This document shows positions 52,981 through 63,338 of a stretch of DNA of 64,000 bases, one piece after another. Made by a program: the position numbers and the translations under genes. Within the stretch, counting starts at the first letter, position 1. Each line of letters begins with the position of its first letter. Origin of the DNA: Symbiodinium natans (taxonomy: Eukaryota; Sar; Dinophyceae; Suessiales; Symbiodiniaceae); NCBI GenBank assembly GCA_905221605.1, contig CAJNDS010002098.1, positions 483,374 through 547,373 of the forward strand. The letters run 5' to 3'. Under the pieces are notes generated by a model. The model worked only from the letters and a program-made list of their open reading frames with translations. It had not been told where the DNA came from and made no database searches.

Positions 52981-53177
52981 CTGGGGGGAGTCTAGGGTGG
53001 ACTTGCGGTTAACTGAAACATTAGAGTTTGGGCAGGGGCTTTATTTGCAAGCTCAAGATTGGAGGTTTGAGGGATCAGAGTAGTTCGCTGCTTCCAGCAA
53101 GCTAGGCCGGAATCTTGCTGAACCATCGAGACCCCAGAGCCCTTTGATCCCTCGGGCTCCGGGATCGGTGGCCGGTG

Positions 53178-53504
53178 TCAGAGCTCAAGTGCTGTGGCCA
53201 GCACGATTCGCATCGATTGGAACTCTAAAGCTTTATCAGGGTCGTTACGCAGAGTGTTGACGACTACAGAAAACGGGGCTCGACTCAAGACTTGCTGAAA
53301 GCAGAGGCGCAGTCATGAACCCATTGCGGACATGCCCACCGCTCCTACAGCCTTCCAACCTCAAACGCACTTCTCGTCTCTCCAGACGTGAGACGCATCC
53401 CTAGACCCTTCAAAACTTGTAGTCTCCTTCAGTAGATCCTGGGGGTCACCCATGTCGCCGTTCACGTCAACCATTCCAAGCACCTGCTTTTCAATGGGAT
53501 TCAT
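53178..53504 (-). CDS. 3' part of an unidentified gene
   Basis: Two coding pieces. Frame 53361-53504 starts with ATG (context GCCGCCATG) and reads MNPIEKQVLGMVDVNGDMGD then PQDLLKETTSFEG. Exon 53178-53263, after acceptor TTTTCTGTAG, encodes VNTLRNDPDKALEFQSMRIV then LATALEL and a TGA stop. Both look like real protein, but I do not recognise the family. DVNGDMGD recalls a calcium-binding loop but lacks an EF-hand pattern. Confidence 0.42.
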
Positions 53505-53523
53505 GGCGGCCGGGGCTCAGGTG

Positions 53524-54064
53524 TCAGGAAAGTTGGGGAGGTACAAGAAAGCAGGTGCACACTAGCATGTGCCACATATGTCCAAGGATAGCCTTATCAT
53601 CCATCTTTTCCTTCAGCGCGTCGGCGGTCAGATGTACGTACCGAGGTTGAGGAACAGGATCTGGATGTGCTCTAAGGAGACTTAACTGTCCTAAGATCTG
53701 GAATGAAGTAGGGTTTATATTAAAAAGGAACCTTATATACACTCACCAATAAGAGTAATATAAACCCTGTTTGACATTCTCGTACAAACTTAAGCCACGC
53801 CTGCCCATGGAGAGAATATCCGATGAGCTCCTGCACGACCTGGCATTGCCAGCTGCTAGAAGCAGCGTACCAGCCCAAATTAGTGGAGGCACCAAGGCAT
53901 GCTAAAAGATCTTTAGCAAGTTGAGACTCTGCTGGAAACCCGAAGCGTTCTTTGTGCCCGGAGCTCTTCTGAGTAGAGAAAGAACGCGCGGTCCAGGGTT
54001 TGGCTTCAAGGCTGAGCCCGAAACCTTGAACTCTAGGCCCTAAACACCAGACCCTGAAACGCAA
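53524..54064 (-). CDS. Exons of an unidentified gene upstream
   Basis: Frame 53720-54064 includes GFPAESQLAKDLLACLGAST and later VVQELIGYSLHGQAWLKFV, amphipathic and gene-like. Frame 53524-53742 includes YVHLTADALKEKMDDKAILG, with possible GTACGT and GC donors inside. Strand and order fit one gene together with the exons at 53178-53504. Function unknown. Confidence 0.38.
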
Positions 54065-54287
54065 TTCCTAGGCCCTGAGCTGCAAGTCTCTAAACTCCAA
54101 ACCCTCAGCCCGAAAGAAAGAACATTTTTGTTTCTTCAAACCCGCAGGCGTAAGTTTGGCAGGGGACCGGAGGCAGCTTCACAGCCACTTCAGGAGGCGT
54201 GGTCAGATACCTTGCAGAGTAAAACAATAACAACGAGCCGAAGTAGTAAAAATCGCGCTAGTATCTTCTGGTTGTCTACTTAACTCA

Positions 54288-54629
54288 GTGAGCGTTGAAG
54301 ACTACCAGAGTCAACGAGGCGGTGCAAGATGGATCCAGCAACACAAGCTTCCACCATTTCTAGAGTTTCATGCATACGGCCTCATGCAGCATGCAAGAAT
54401 ACTTCCAGACCTCAAAATGGAGCTGACGAGGCCTTGCCAACATTGCCAACACACTCCTTGCCACGCTGACTGTAGCTCTGGCAGCCTCTGCGTGAAGGAA
54501 AGTACCCAAAGCACTAGACACAACTCCCGACCATACCCAAGAAAATCTGAACAACAAACCCTGTCCTGCATCTTAACTTCCCGCGAGGTTTTGTACTCTG
54601 CGCTAGCCGCATGTGCCGCACCTCCATAA
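54288..54629 (+). CDS. Plus-strand ORF with Cys/His-rich segment
   Basis: A 113-codon frame including RWIQQHKLPPFLEFHAYGLM and a CQHCQHTPCHADCSS segment that could bind a metal. The opposite strand also has a partly plausible frame, so the direction is uncertain. No family recognised. Confidence 0.25.
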   Translation: MSVEDYQSQRGGARWIQQHKLPPFLEFHAYGLMQHARILPDLKMELTRPCQHCQHTPCHADCSSGSLCVKESTQSTRHNSRPYPRKSEQQTLSCILTSREVLYSALAACAAPP

Positions 54630-55423
54630 CTTAAGTAGTTAAGTCCTCCACCCCTGAACTCTTCGCTTGTCTACCCTTCGCCAAAGGTGCATATTCTCTT
54701 CCTGCCGGACCCAAGCAGGAGAGTAGGCAAAGAGGCACATGTCTCGAACGTCGTCCGTTCCTGCTACAAACCAGCCGATGCAAACCTTTTTCAGCCTGAA
54801 GTAAAGGCACAAGCTTTGTTTGGGTCCTAGATCCTTGGGCATGTTGCTTTAAGGTGTAATCTGGGCATGCCAGCTTGGAGTTGGAAAAGGAAGGACAGGC
54901 TGTGCCTTGCACTGTCAGCCTAAAAAAGGCTCGAAGGCCTCAATCATGTCAAAAACAACCGTCCCCAAGCTCCCCCCTCAAGACTCAAAACCCCACACCG
55001 TGAGTTTGCATTCAGGGTCTGAGCTGCCCGCATGCAACTATGCAAACGACACATCTAACATACTTCTTCAATACTTGAGAGTGGGGTCCGGACTCCTCAG
55101 CTTAGGTTCCCCATAAGCCCTGCCCCAACCTGCTAGTGAAAACCCACATTGTTGCCTCCCACTGCAACACCCAATAGTTTTTAGATTGCTGACAAAGCGT
55201 AGCGCAGCAGCAGCAGCAGTGTGCCGTTAAAAACCACCAATCACTGATTGCATGACCGTCGCCCCTGAACCCGAACCCTCAAATCCAAAACTCTAAATTC
55301 GAAGCCCTTAACCGAGTCATCCTCACCCCTAAGCCGCATGAACCCTGAATCCCTAAAACCCGGACCAACACCCTATGAATCCTCGAAATCACTGGACCCC
55401 TTCAGAAGGCAAGAAAACCCACT

Positions 55424-55560
55424 GTTTAGGGTTTAGGGTTTAGGGCTTAGGGCTTAGGGTTTAGGGTTTAGGGTCTAGGGTTTAGGCTTTAGGCTTCAGG
55501 GTTTAGGGTTTGGGGTTTGGGGTTTGGGGTTTGGGATTTGGGGTTTGGGGTTTGGGGTCT
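55424..55560 (+). repeat. TTTAGGG array passing into TTTGGGG units
   Basis: About eleven TTTAGGG-type units followed by seven TTTGGGG units, as at 48284-48418. Confidence 0.9.
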
Positions 55561-55804
55561 CGCGTGGGCAGGAAGCTAGCTCCACAGCGGGGTTACGCAG
55601 GGCTCTCCTTTTTGCCACCAAGCAGCAACACAAAACAAGACAAGAAATAAGGAAGGTTCTGATAGGAGTCTGTGTCCTATGACTTCTGCCTAAATGCTGT
55701 ACACTATACATATTTGCTTTGAACAAAAAACATGTGCTTGTGGCCTGGGCTCCTCTGTAGACCTTGAGGCCAAAGCGGTTTCGGATATGTTGATACTCGC
55801 ATTC

Positions 55805-56895
55805 TCAAACTGGCTGCTCACTCACTCGCGCTCCCCCTTGGTGACGTGTCACCAACTGCATAATGGGAGGCAAAAGAGCATCATCATTCGAAACGTCGAA
55901 TAAGGCTCTCACTGGATCCGGGCAAAGGCGTCGCACATCGACCTCGAGTTCAGTGCGACCACGCCATTCGTGTTCATGGTACCGGCGAGCAGCTTCTGGG
56001 CTTCGCCAGCTATCATCATAATACTGTCGCTCACCAGCTGCATATATGGCTAGCGTCCTCCTGCGGCCTGTGAGTGCTCCCAGAGGAACGGGCAACCTGG
56101 TCTGCGCTGAGTCGAAGCGACGAACTCTCACGACAGCGTGCCAGCGTACTAAGACAGTTGGCCTCTCTGCATCGTACTGAAAGAAGTCCTGTCGAAACTC
56201 TGGCGGCGGTGCCTGGAAAAGTGTGGATTGATCTCCATGCCACGATGTCCTCGTCAGCCCTCATAGTTGGCTGCAGCATGGGGGCGGGCCAGCCGACCCT
56301 GAGGATATAGGGCGGATCAGGTGGATGATTGAGCCGTAGGGGCCTTGCTTGGAAGGGGCCTCTAGGCTGGGCGATTATGTCTCCGTGAACAGGCTCAGGC
56401 GGGTTCGCTGGTGCGTCTGCTGGGCCTGGCACAAAAACCTGAACTTCATCGTCAGCAAAGGCAAATGTGATAGGGCGGCCTTGAGGCTATGTGATAGGGC
56501 GGCCTTGAGGCTCTACATCAGGCTCCTGCTGCGCTACAGGTCTCGGGGGCCTTCGCCTCAAGCCTTCTGCAGGGGTCATTGCGGGAACGGGATCCCTAAC
56601 ACGAGCAATGGGGGCCTCATCAGGATCTGGGCCTTCATACTCATCTTCGGGCTGTTCAGGAATGAAAAGCTCTTCAGGTTCTGGGGCTGGGAGTCTCGGC
56701 CTGAGGAGATCCTTGGCTTGTCGAAACACTGCCCTCAAACAAGCCTTCCCAAACTGCAATGGACGTGATTGAGATTAGCACAGCAAACACTACAAGAGAC
56801 CAATCTTCACTACTCTGGGTCCTGTCCTGGTCCTTAGTGGCTCTGGCGTTGCACAGGCAACAGGCCAAAATGACTGCCCTTAGGCAATCCTTCAC
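55805..56895 (-). pseudogene. Damaged gene: membrane segment, Pro-rich and Arg-rich domains
   Basis: A coding frame can be followed across about 1.1 kb with three defects. Near 56806-56750 it encodes a hydrophobic segment (SLVVFAVLISITSIAVW). A shift of one base near 56745 leads to a Pro/Glu-rich stretch (RPRLPAPEPEELFIPEQPED). At 56487-56489 a TAG stop lies between two 24-bp tandem copies encoding PQGRPIT. The frame continues to GWPAPMLQPTMRADEDIVAW. One further extra base near 56215 leads to FRQDFFQYDAERPTVLVRWH and a clean C-terminus at 55805. The protein family is unknown; it is divergently oriented to the CCCH gene. Confidence 0.55.
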
Positions 56896-56918
56896 GTGCT
56901 GAACGGATTTTGCCTTAG

Positions 56919-58380
56919 TGGTTTCGACAGGCGGATCCTGCGCGATCCACTGCCATCAACGTCTTGATCCTCTGCGGGCCAAGTGCCTTAGTCCCTATAT
57001 CAGCACCATCAGGAAGTTCCACTGAAGCATCCACAACTAGCACCTTGGGTGCTCCAGGTCATGGCAATGTCCATGTAGAGCGGGATCGTGTGATGGACCG
57101 TTTAGAAGCAGAACGCCTGTCAAAGAGGAGGCAAGGTATCTGTTATTGGTTCAAAAAAGGGAACGATCGCTGCAGGTTTGGAGAGGACTGCAAATTTATT
57201 CATTCCAATGAGGATGTGGTGTTAGCTTCGTACTGGTGTCGGTACTATGTGGATGGACGTGGGTGTCATGCTGGAAAGGACTGCAAATATTCGCACGATG
57301 CGACTGGTGTGAGATGTATTCAGTTTTTTCAAACTGGAAAACGCACGCGAGGCAATCAATGCGTATTTGAGCATAGCGAGCGCACTGAGAGGCCAAGGTC
57401 GCCTGCTACCCCGCCAAGGGAATTGTCCCAAGAAGGGCGATGGTGGAAGGAGTTTTTCTCCTGAAAGAGGAGAGGTTTCAGAGGACGAAATGGTTTACGA
57501 CGAAGAAACAGAAAAAAGCAACCTAATTGCCGAAGCGGTGTCATACATGTCTGGTGGAAAAGATAACATCGATCGCTGGGAAGGAGAGCCAATTTTCAAG
57601 CTTTTGAGGATAACTGATGAGGATCAGAAAAACGAAGAGTGGCTGTCGTGGACGGACAAGATGTTATCGGTGCTGGAATTGTATGAGGTGATTAGATCCT
57701 ATGACGTTCCGCTGGCAGAGGTTGAGGAATGGACAAATGATTTAAGGATCTGGTACGAAAAAGCTCAGCTGGATGGTGAAAGCGGCCCCAATGGTGGTAC
57801 AAAAAGACCTTTGGAGGAAGGGTCAGCTGACGAGCCTGCAGTTGAGGAGGTGGTACCAGAGGTCACAGAAGTGATCGTCGAAGTTGATGAGGAGCCGGAG
57901 AAGAGCAAGAAAAAGAGGAAACTTGCTGCAACGCATGATCCATACACGGTGTTGGCCCCAAGGCCAAAGAAGAGGCCAATCAATATGGATCGTGCAGAGG
58001 TGAATTTGCCAGCAAAAAAGGTGGCAATTCCCAAGGCAGAAAAATCTTCTCATCGGGCGCGGTCAAAACTGGCGGTTCTGCAAATCGGTTACAAAAGAAG
58101 GAGAAGTCATCAAGTCCCAAGAAAAGGGATGTAACACCAGATGAAGGAGGAGAGTCCGTGAAAAAGGGACATGCCTCAGTTTCCGCTGCCTCGGAGCCGG
58201 TTACCAACATGCCACAGGTGACCACATCGTGTAAAGCGATAGAAGAAGCACGGCGAGAAGGATTGATATCCTCCATTCAGCGATGTTTGACTGATCCGTT
58301 GGTACAGGTTCAGGATCTTGAGAGCATTTTGGTGCAACTACATAAGATCTGCGAAGCTGGTCGGGAGACGAACAAGTGAC
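56919..58380 (+). pseudogene. Triple CCCH zinc-finger protein gene with two frameshifts
   Basis: Open from 56919; the first good ATG is at 57093. Three CCCH fingers follow: C-x9-C-x5-C-x3-H (57141-57203), C-x8-C-x5-C-x3-H (about 57238-57293), and a third in which the second Cys is Arg (CIQFFQTGKR then TRGNQCVFEH). One extra base near 57430-57450 moves coding to the next frame, which carries SFSPERGEVSEDEMVYDEET, an acidic/helical region and the basic stretch KSKKKRKL. One lost base near 58040 restores the first frame (NRLQKKEKSSSPKKRDV), ending at TGA 58378-58380. CCCH fingers bind RNA. Dinoflagellates carry many such genes, some linked to retroelements; no reverse transcriptase is visible here. 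It could be a pseudogene or contain sequencing errors. Confidence 0.7.
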
Positions 58381-59079
58381 TGGTCTTCAAGGATGGGACG
58401 TACAAAGGATGAATTCTTTTTCCCACATTTGGTGACAATTTGCAGAATGGTTGGATGAAAGACCAATGCGTCGAGCAAAAAGGGTTAGGGTTTTGCCATT
58501 AAGGGTAAGGAAATCCCTGATGGTAGAGAGTGTATAGCCCTTAGGGAATCGAAGACCACGGTTTGTGGTGAAGAAGACGAAAGGTCTTCAAGAAAGGTAT
58601 TTTAATTCACTCGTCCTGGATGACGTAAAACCATGGTTTGCAAGCCAGTGGCTACGGCCCGTCTAATGGACGTTAAACATTTGGATGGCTGCTGTGAAAG
58701 AACAGCTTTTGGCCAGAATGGAAGGAAATCTACACCTCCAAGGGTGTCCTGAGGGAACCTCAGGACAGGGGGAGTGCGGAGGTTGCATTGTATAGGTTGG
58801 AAGGGTAATATACCCGCAAACATGTTTGGCTCAAGATGGCCAAGAGCCGTCAGCTTGTGTTGAAAAAGTCCGTGTGGTTGGGGTTGGGTTTAACGGGTTG
58901 GAGTAGTCCCGTCCCTTCTCCCCTTAGGGTTGGGTGTTCTTGTTTCTGGTTCGATCTGGGAAATTCATATCATAGGCAGCTGTTAGGGGTTGTTTCTTTT
59001 CCCTTTTCCCTTTCGGTTGCTTTCCCCCGTATAGGGTTTAGGGTTGAGGGTTGCGCGCCAAGGATCGGTTTGCTGAGGC
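58381..59079. other. Downstream region of the CCCH gene
   Basis: No reliable gene. Its composition is like the CCCH gene and it lacks telomere-like repeats until 59030, so it may be the 3' untranslated part of that gene or of the element that carried it. Confidence 0.35.
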
Positions 59080-60694
59080 CCCATGGACAGTGGCTGAGGG
59101 ATAGAGAAGAACGCTGCCCTGGGGCATCGTGGCCAAGACGCAGTCGTCCTTTCAACGGCAAACCCTAAACTCCCTAAACCCCAAAACTAAACCGTAAACC
59201 CTAAACCCTAAAACCCCCAAACCCTAAACCGTCAGGCAATGGTTGGTGCATGTTGGTGGCTTAGGGCGTGCTGGTGGACGTTAGAGGCGCGCGCGACCAA
59301 GGCTTCGAGTCACGGCCAATGATCTGTTTTTCAAAGAGGCTGATGGCCTTCTGCTTATGATGGCAACGTCTGAGCTTTAGAGTGTATACTCCGTGCATCT
59401 TAGAGACGTCCCCAAAGCAACGGTCACGGCTCTAGCAAATCCGGTCATCCGATACTTCCAAAGGATGGGTGGCAGGGGGCACTAGAAGTCCCTGACAGTT
59501 TCCTAAACTCAACTCCAATACGGTAGACCTCATGCCCCTGAGACAATTAAACAAAAAACACAAACATCGCAACAGGCTCCTCGTGGGGCACCCACCCAAC
59601 ATCGGCTCGAGTTCTTTTCAGAGTCATGTCCAGATTCACATCCTTCAGGGCTCAAAACGAATCATTTGTATCATGTGGGGGGCTTGGGGTTTAGGCGAAC
59701 GTGGTGGAGTCTCATTGCAGTCAGGAGTGGGGCTTAGAGTTTGAGCCCGAACCTAAACCCTTCACTCTAAATCTTCAACCTTGATCCAACGTCATTTGGG
59801 GGGTGGACTGCTGGCGACATCCTTCCCTTCTTTTCAGAGCAGCATCTTCCTAAAACACTAGGAGAGCGGAGCTCAAAACCCCGCAAAGCCCTGACCCCTG
59901 CAGCCTAAGCCCCATGGCCCCCCACCGGTCTGAAGCTGCCCCGAAGTCCTGCTCCCCCCAAGCAAAGCAAGGGTTCTCTTAAGCCCCACCAAGTCTCAAA
60001 CCTAAATACGTTTACACTTGCAGGCTTAAACTGGCAAATCTAACCCAACACCCAAGCCTTCAAGCCCTTTCACCCCTCCCCCCCGACTCATGCGAGGGGG
60101 GGAAATGTACCGGCCAAGGCTCTTCTCGAAGGTGGGAGCCTGGAATGAGCCGTGTGGCTCCGTTCATCCTGGGTCCAGACACGTAACATGCGCTTTGGCC
60201 GGAAGCTACCACCCCAGGCCCAGTTTTAACCTTCACACCCGTTGCCGAGGCCTGGTGCTCGCGGGTGCAAACATGGTTACCCGTATTCCGGCATCATGTG
60301 GGACGCTGTGCCGGGTCCTCAAGGCTTCGGGTCTGGGGCTTTCAGTTTAACACCTGGACCCAAGCGAAACCCTGACACACAGGACATGTTGCCGAGCATC
60401 TCTGTGCAGTCAGAGAGGGCCCACAATGCCGCCACACCTATGAAAGACAAAGACGAATCTCCGTTTCTGGATCAGGCTCTTGGGGCTTTAGGATCTGGGG
60501 CTTCACGAGAGGGATAATGAGGAAATGACGTGGCAGGCCCCATCACAAGTCTCCGGTAAAGCAAGCCCAACGTCCTGCACCCAAACACGTTGCAGTTCCA
60601 CGCCCAGAAGGCTAGCGGCATGTCGGCGTATCGGCGCATCGACACGCTGCACCCACTGAACGACACGAACGCCCATGCTTCCCAGAACATCCAT
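59080..60694 (-). CDS. Phytanoyl-CoA dioxygenase-like (PhyH) gene
   Basis: Exon region 60563-60694 starts MDVLGSMGVRVVQWVQRV and contains SLLGVELQRVWVQDVGL, matching the family's LLG-x-x-V-x-x-x-QD segment. Exon 60111-60168 encodes MNGATRLIPGSHLREEPWP, the diagnostic NGA-x-x-x-IPGSH motif (GT donor). Exon 59596-59642 (DVNLDMTLKRTRADV) joins it in phase 0. Exon 59080-59118 encodes GSVLLYPSATVHG, the C-terminal block with the distal iron-binding His. These enzymes are 2-oxoglutarate/Fe(II) oxygenases acting on lipids or small molecules; the substrate is unknown. The HxD exon between 60563 and 60168 was not found. A further exon-like segment, AISLFEKQIIGRDSK (59293-59350), is unplaced. Confidence 0.68.
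59158..59232 (-). repeat. CCCTAAA tract
   Basis: Degenerate CCCTAAA/CCCCAAA units near the PhyH exon at 59080-59118. Confidence 0.8.
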
Positions 60695-61155
60695 GGCTGC
60701 ATACTATTCGGAGCACCGCATCGCTGTATTTATTCTCCAGAGGGGGGAGGGGGGAGGGAGGGGCTGCTTGTGCCCAATCGGATGTTCACAGAGCCTGGGA
60801 TCTGGGACTGAGTTGTTCGTCTGTTTGGGCTTTCGGGGTTTTCTTGGAGGTGATGGGTTCGGAGCCGAGGCCTCAGGGTTTGGCACCACTGGAAACAGGA
60901 TCCCTACGGAAACAACTCATGACGGTGCATCGGTGTATCGCTGCGAGGCCGTGTCAGCGACGCATCCCTAAAGCCCTTAATCCTGAACCCCCCAAACCCC
61001 AAACTCTAAAAAACCCACAGCAAACTCAACTCAAGATCCCTGAATCCCCTTACAGAGTCTCAATTTTCTCTCCGTGGCACCCCACTGCGCACCAGGGAAA
61101 TAGCCGGGCTCGCCCCGGCTGGGCTTGAGGTCCATGGCCGGAACACCTCGGCAGG

Positions 61156-61256
61156 ATTAAGGGTTGAGGGTTTAGGGTGTAGGGTTTAGGGTTTAGGGTT
61201 TAGGGTTTAAGGTTAAGGGTTTAGGATTTAGGGTTTAGGATTTAGGGTTTAAGGTT
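61156..61256 (+). repeat. TTTAGGG array
   Basis: About fourteen units, including GTGTAGGG, TTTAAGG and ATTTAGGA variants. Confidence 0.88.
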
Positions 61257-61595
61257 TCTGCGGGAAGGACACAATCTGAAGGGCAACCGGACCTGCATCG
61301 AAAACCGGAACGGCTGAATCGGCAAAACGGGTGGTTCAAAAACAAGAAAGATGGAGAATGGGAAACGGTTGATTCGATGTCGGGAGACGGACAATTCGGA
61401 AACCGGGAAATGGATGATGCGGAAGAGTTTGGAGAGTATTCATGTGAACCCACGGCGGAGGCCTTGAATCAATTTAGGTTTTGGTTAAGTGTACGTAGCA
61501 GCTAAGCAGAGATTGGAATTTCACATTCCTGACAAGAACAAGCACTATGAGGCCAGGTTTGCTGCATGCAGCCATTGATTTCAATGTGGGAGTTT

Positions 61596-61694
61596 ACAAA
61601 AATTAAGGGACCCCAAATGCAGACCCCCAAATAGTCCCCTTACAATAGGGACCCCAGTTTAAGGAACCTCCCCCCTACTTTTCGGATCCCCAAT
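61596..61694. mobile_element. MITE-like element, family 4
   Basis: AAAAATTAAGGGACCCC at the left and CCTACTTTTCGGATCCCC at the right; the core has CCCCAAATAGTCCCC. Confidence 0.5.
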
Positions 61695-62035
61695 GGTTCA
61701 GGGCGTCTCGAATTCCAGCGACACACATCCCAGCAATACGAGTTGCAATACATGGGCCACACACACACACACCCAACGAAACCATGCTTTACATGCGCTC
61801 TCGTATCGACCCGCCATGCAAACAAAGTCGGCTGAGGCTGTCATGGATACCAAAGAAATGACGAAATGCCCACGTGCCCATCCCCGAAATCGACTCTTCA
61901 GGTGCGGGCGGTGAAGAGAAGGTTCATCATGCAATGAACTACGCCGGGGAAGCCTAAGGAACGCAAAGCCAGACTCCCCAATGTTCTCAAAGAACTCCCC
62001 CAATCAAGTTATGGTGCTGTGGCGATCTTGGTGCA

Positions 62036-62221
62036 GTGGTTGCTTGGCCTCTCCTGCGAGTCGCCAACATAGCAAACTGTGGGGAGTCCTTCGATGCCCT
62101 GGAGAGTAAGGTAATGAAGGCTTGCTTAGAGCTCGACATTACGACTGGAAGGGCCTGTTTGGATCATCCTTCGCTGCAAGCACACGTCGTGTTCTGCTGG
62201 AGGGAAAGGTTCGAATTCTAG
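62036..62221 (+). CDS. Short plus-strand ORF, unknown
   Basis: The frame includes RVANIANCGESFDALESKVM then KACLELDITTGRACLDHP. A GT (GTAATG) after ALESK could be a donor. It looks protein-like but has no recognised domain. Confidence 0.3.
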   Translation: MVAWPLLRVANIANCGESFDALESKVMKACLELDITTGRACLDHPSLQAHVVFCWRERFEF

Positions 62222-62230
62222 GTGCTCTGA

Positions 62231-62265
62231 TATATATATATATATATATATGATTCAGCCCCGGC

Positions 62266-62338
<73 letters not shown>

Positions 62339-62845
62339 ACCCCCCCCCCCCCCTGTGGTGTGGTTGGGGGTTGTTTTGGTTTTAGGGTTTTGGGTTTAAG
62401 GGTTTTAGGGTTTAGGGTTTTAGGGTTTAGGGTTTTTAGGGTTTAGGTTTACGGTTTTAGGGTTTTAGGGTTTAGGGTTTAGGGTTTTAGGGTTTAGGGT
62501 TTAGGGTTTAGGGTTTTTAGGGTTTAGGGTTTTCCCCGCGGATGGGGTACTAAGATGATCCCCCCCCCCCCCTGTGGTGTGGTTGGGGGTTGGTTTTAGG
62601 GTTAGGGTTTAGGGTTCAAGGTTTTAGGGTTTAGGGTTTAAGGTTTAAGACTTAAGGTTTAGGGTTTAGGGTTAGGGTTTAGGTTTTAGGGTTTAGGGTT
62701 TAGGGTTTAGGGGTTTAGGGTTTAGGGTTTAGGGTCTAGGGTTTAGGGACCGTAGAGTAGGCTTGGGGGGGGGGGGGGATACCATGGGGGGGGGGGGGGG
62801 GGGCCAGGACGCTCGACGCTGAACCATATATATATATATATATAT
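62231..62845. repeat. TA/poly-C ... telomere-like arrays ... poly-G/TA inverted structure
   Basis: The left end reads TA-repeat, GATTCAGC, long C-runs and AATGGTACC. The right end reads GATACCATGG, long G-runs, GCTGAACC and TA-repeat, i.e. the inverse. Between them are two TTTAGGG/TTTTAGGG arrays (62376-62535 and 62592-62749), each preceded by a C-run plus CTGTGGTGTGGTTGGGGGTT. Confidence 0.85.
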
Positions 62846-63101
62846 GTGCGAATGCACAATGGGCCTAGGCATTTTTGCTTGTTTTCGCTTAAAAAGATTG
62901 GTCTTTTTGGGACAGTACAGAGTTTTTGCTTTTTTGTGCCCAAAACATTGGTACAGTAGAGCGCTTTCGTGCTCGCTGCCCTAGGAGGCTTCGAAATTCT
63001 AAGCCTCTAAACCCTACCATGCCACCTGAGAGGAAAAAGTGTGGGCATATGGGGGGGGGGGGTACCATATATAGTTTTTTTGTGCGAATGCACAATGGGC
63101 C
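62846..63101. repeat. Direct repeat GTGCGAATGCACAATGGGCC
   Basis: Exact 20-bp copies at 62846-62865 and 63082-63101. Each follows a G-run, a TACCAT word and a TATATA stretch, so a larger unit appears to be duplicated. Confidence 0.85.
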
Positions 63102-63268
63102 TTTTGCCAGACAAACCCATCTCCCCGAGAAACTTGCAAAACGAATGAGGCCCATGCGCTGCATGTTTTGACGGCCCCATAATCTTGAACCCAAGACTGC
63201 CCTAAACATCTCATGAAATCCCCATCATCTCCAACCCCCTCCCTGCCCGCTTCTCGCAGCGCCCTTGC

Positions 63269-63338
63269 CTGGACAGAGTCGCCGGAACATGCCGATGTGC
63301 AGCTGGATCCGCTCACAGTAGGGTGCCAGAAGGGCATC
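63269..63338 (-). CDS. Exon of an unidentified gene
   Basis: A 70-nt exon between AG (GGGACGTCCCAG) and a GC donor encodes DALLAPYCERIQLHIGMFRR then LCP. Splice signals and sequence are convincing; the gene continues beyond what I can follow. It may belong to the PhyH gene's 5' part or to another gene. Confidence 0.5.
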
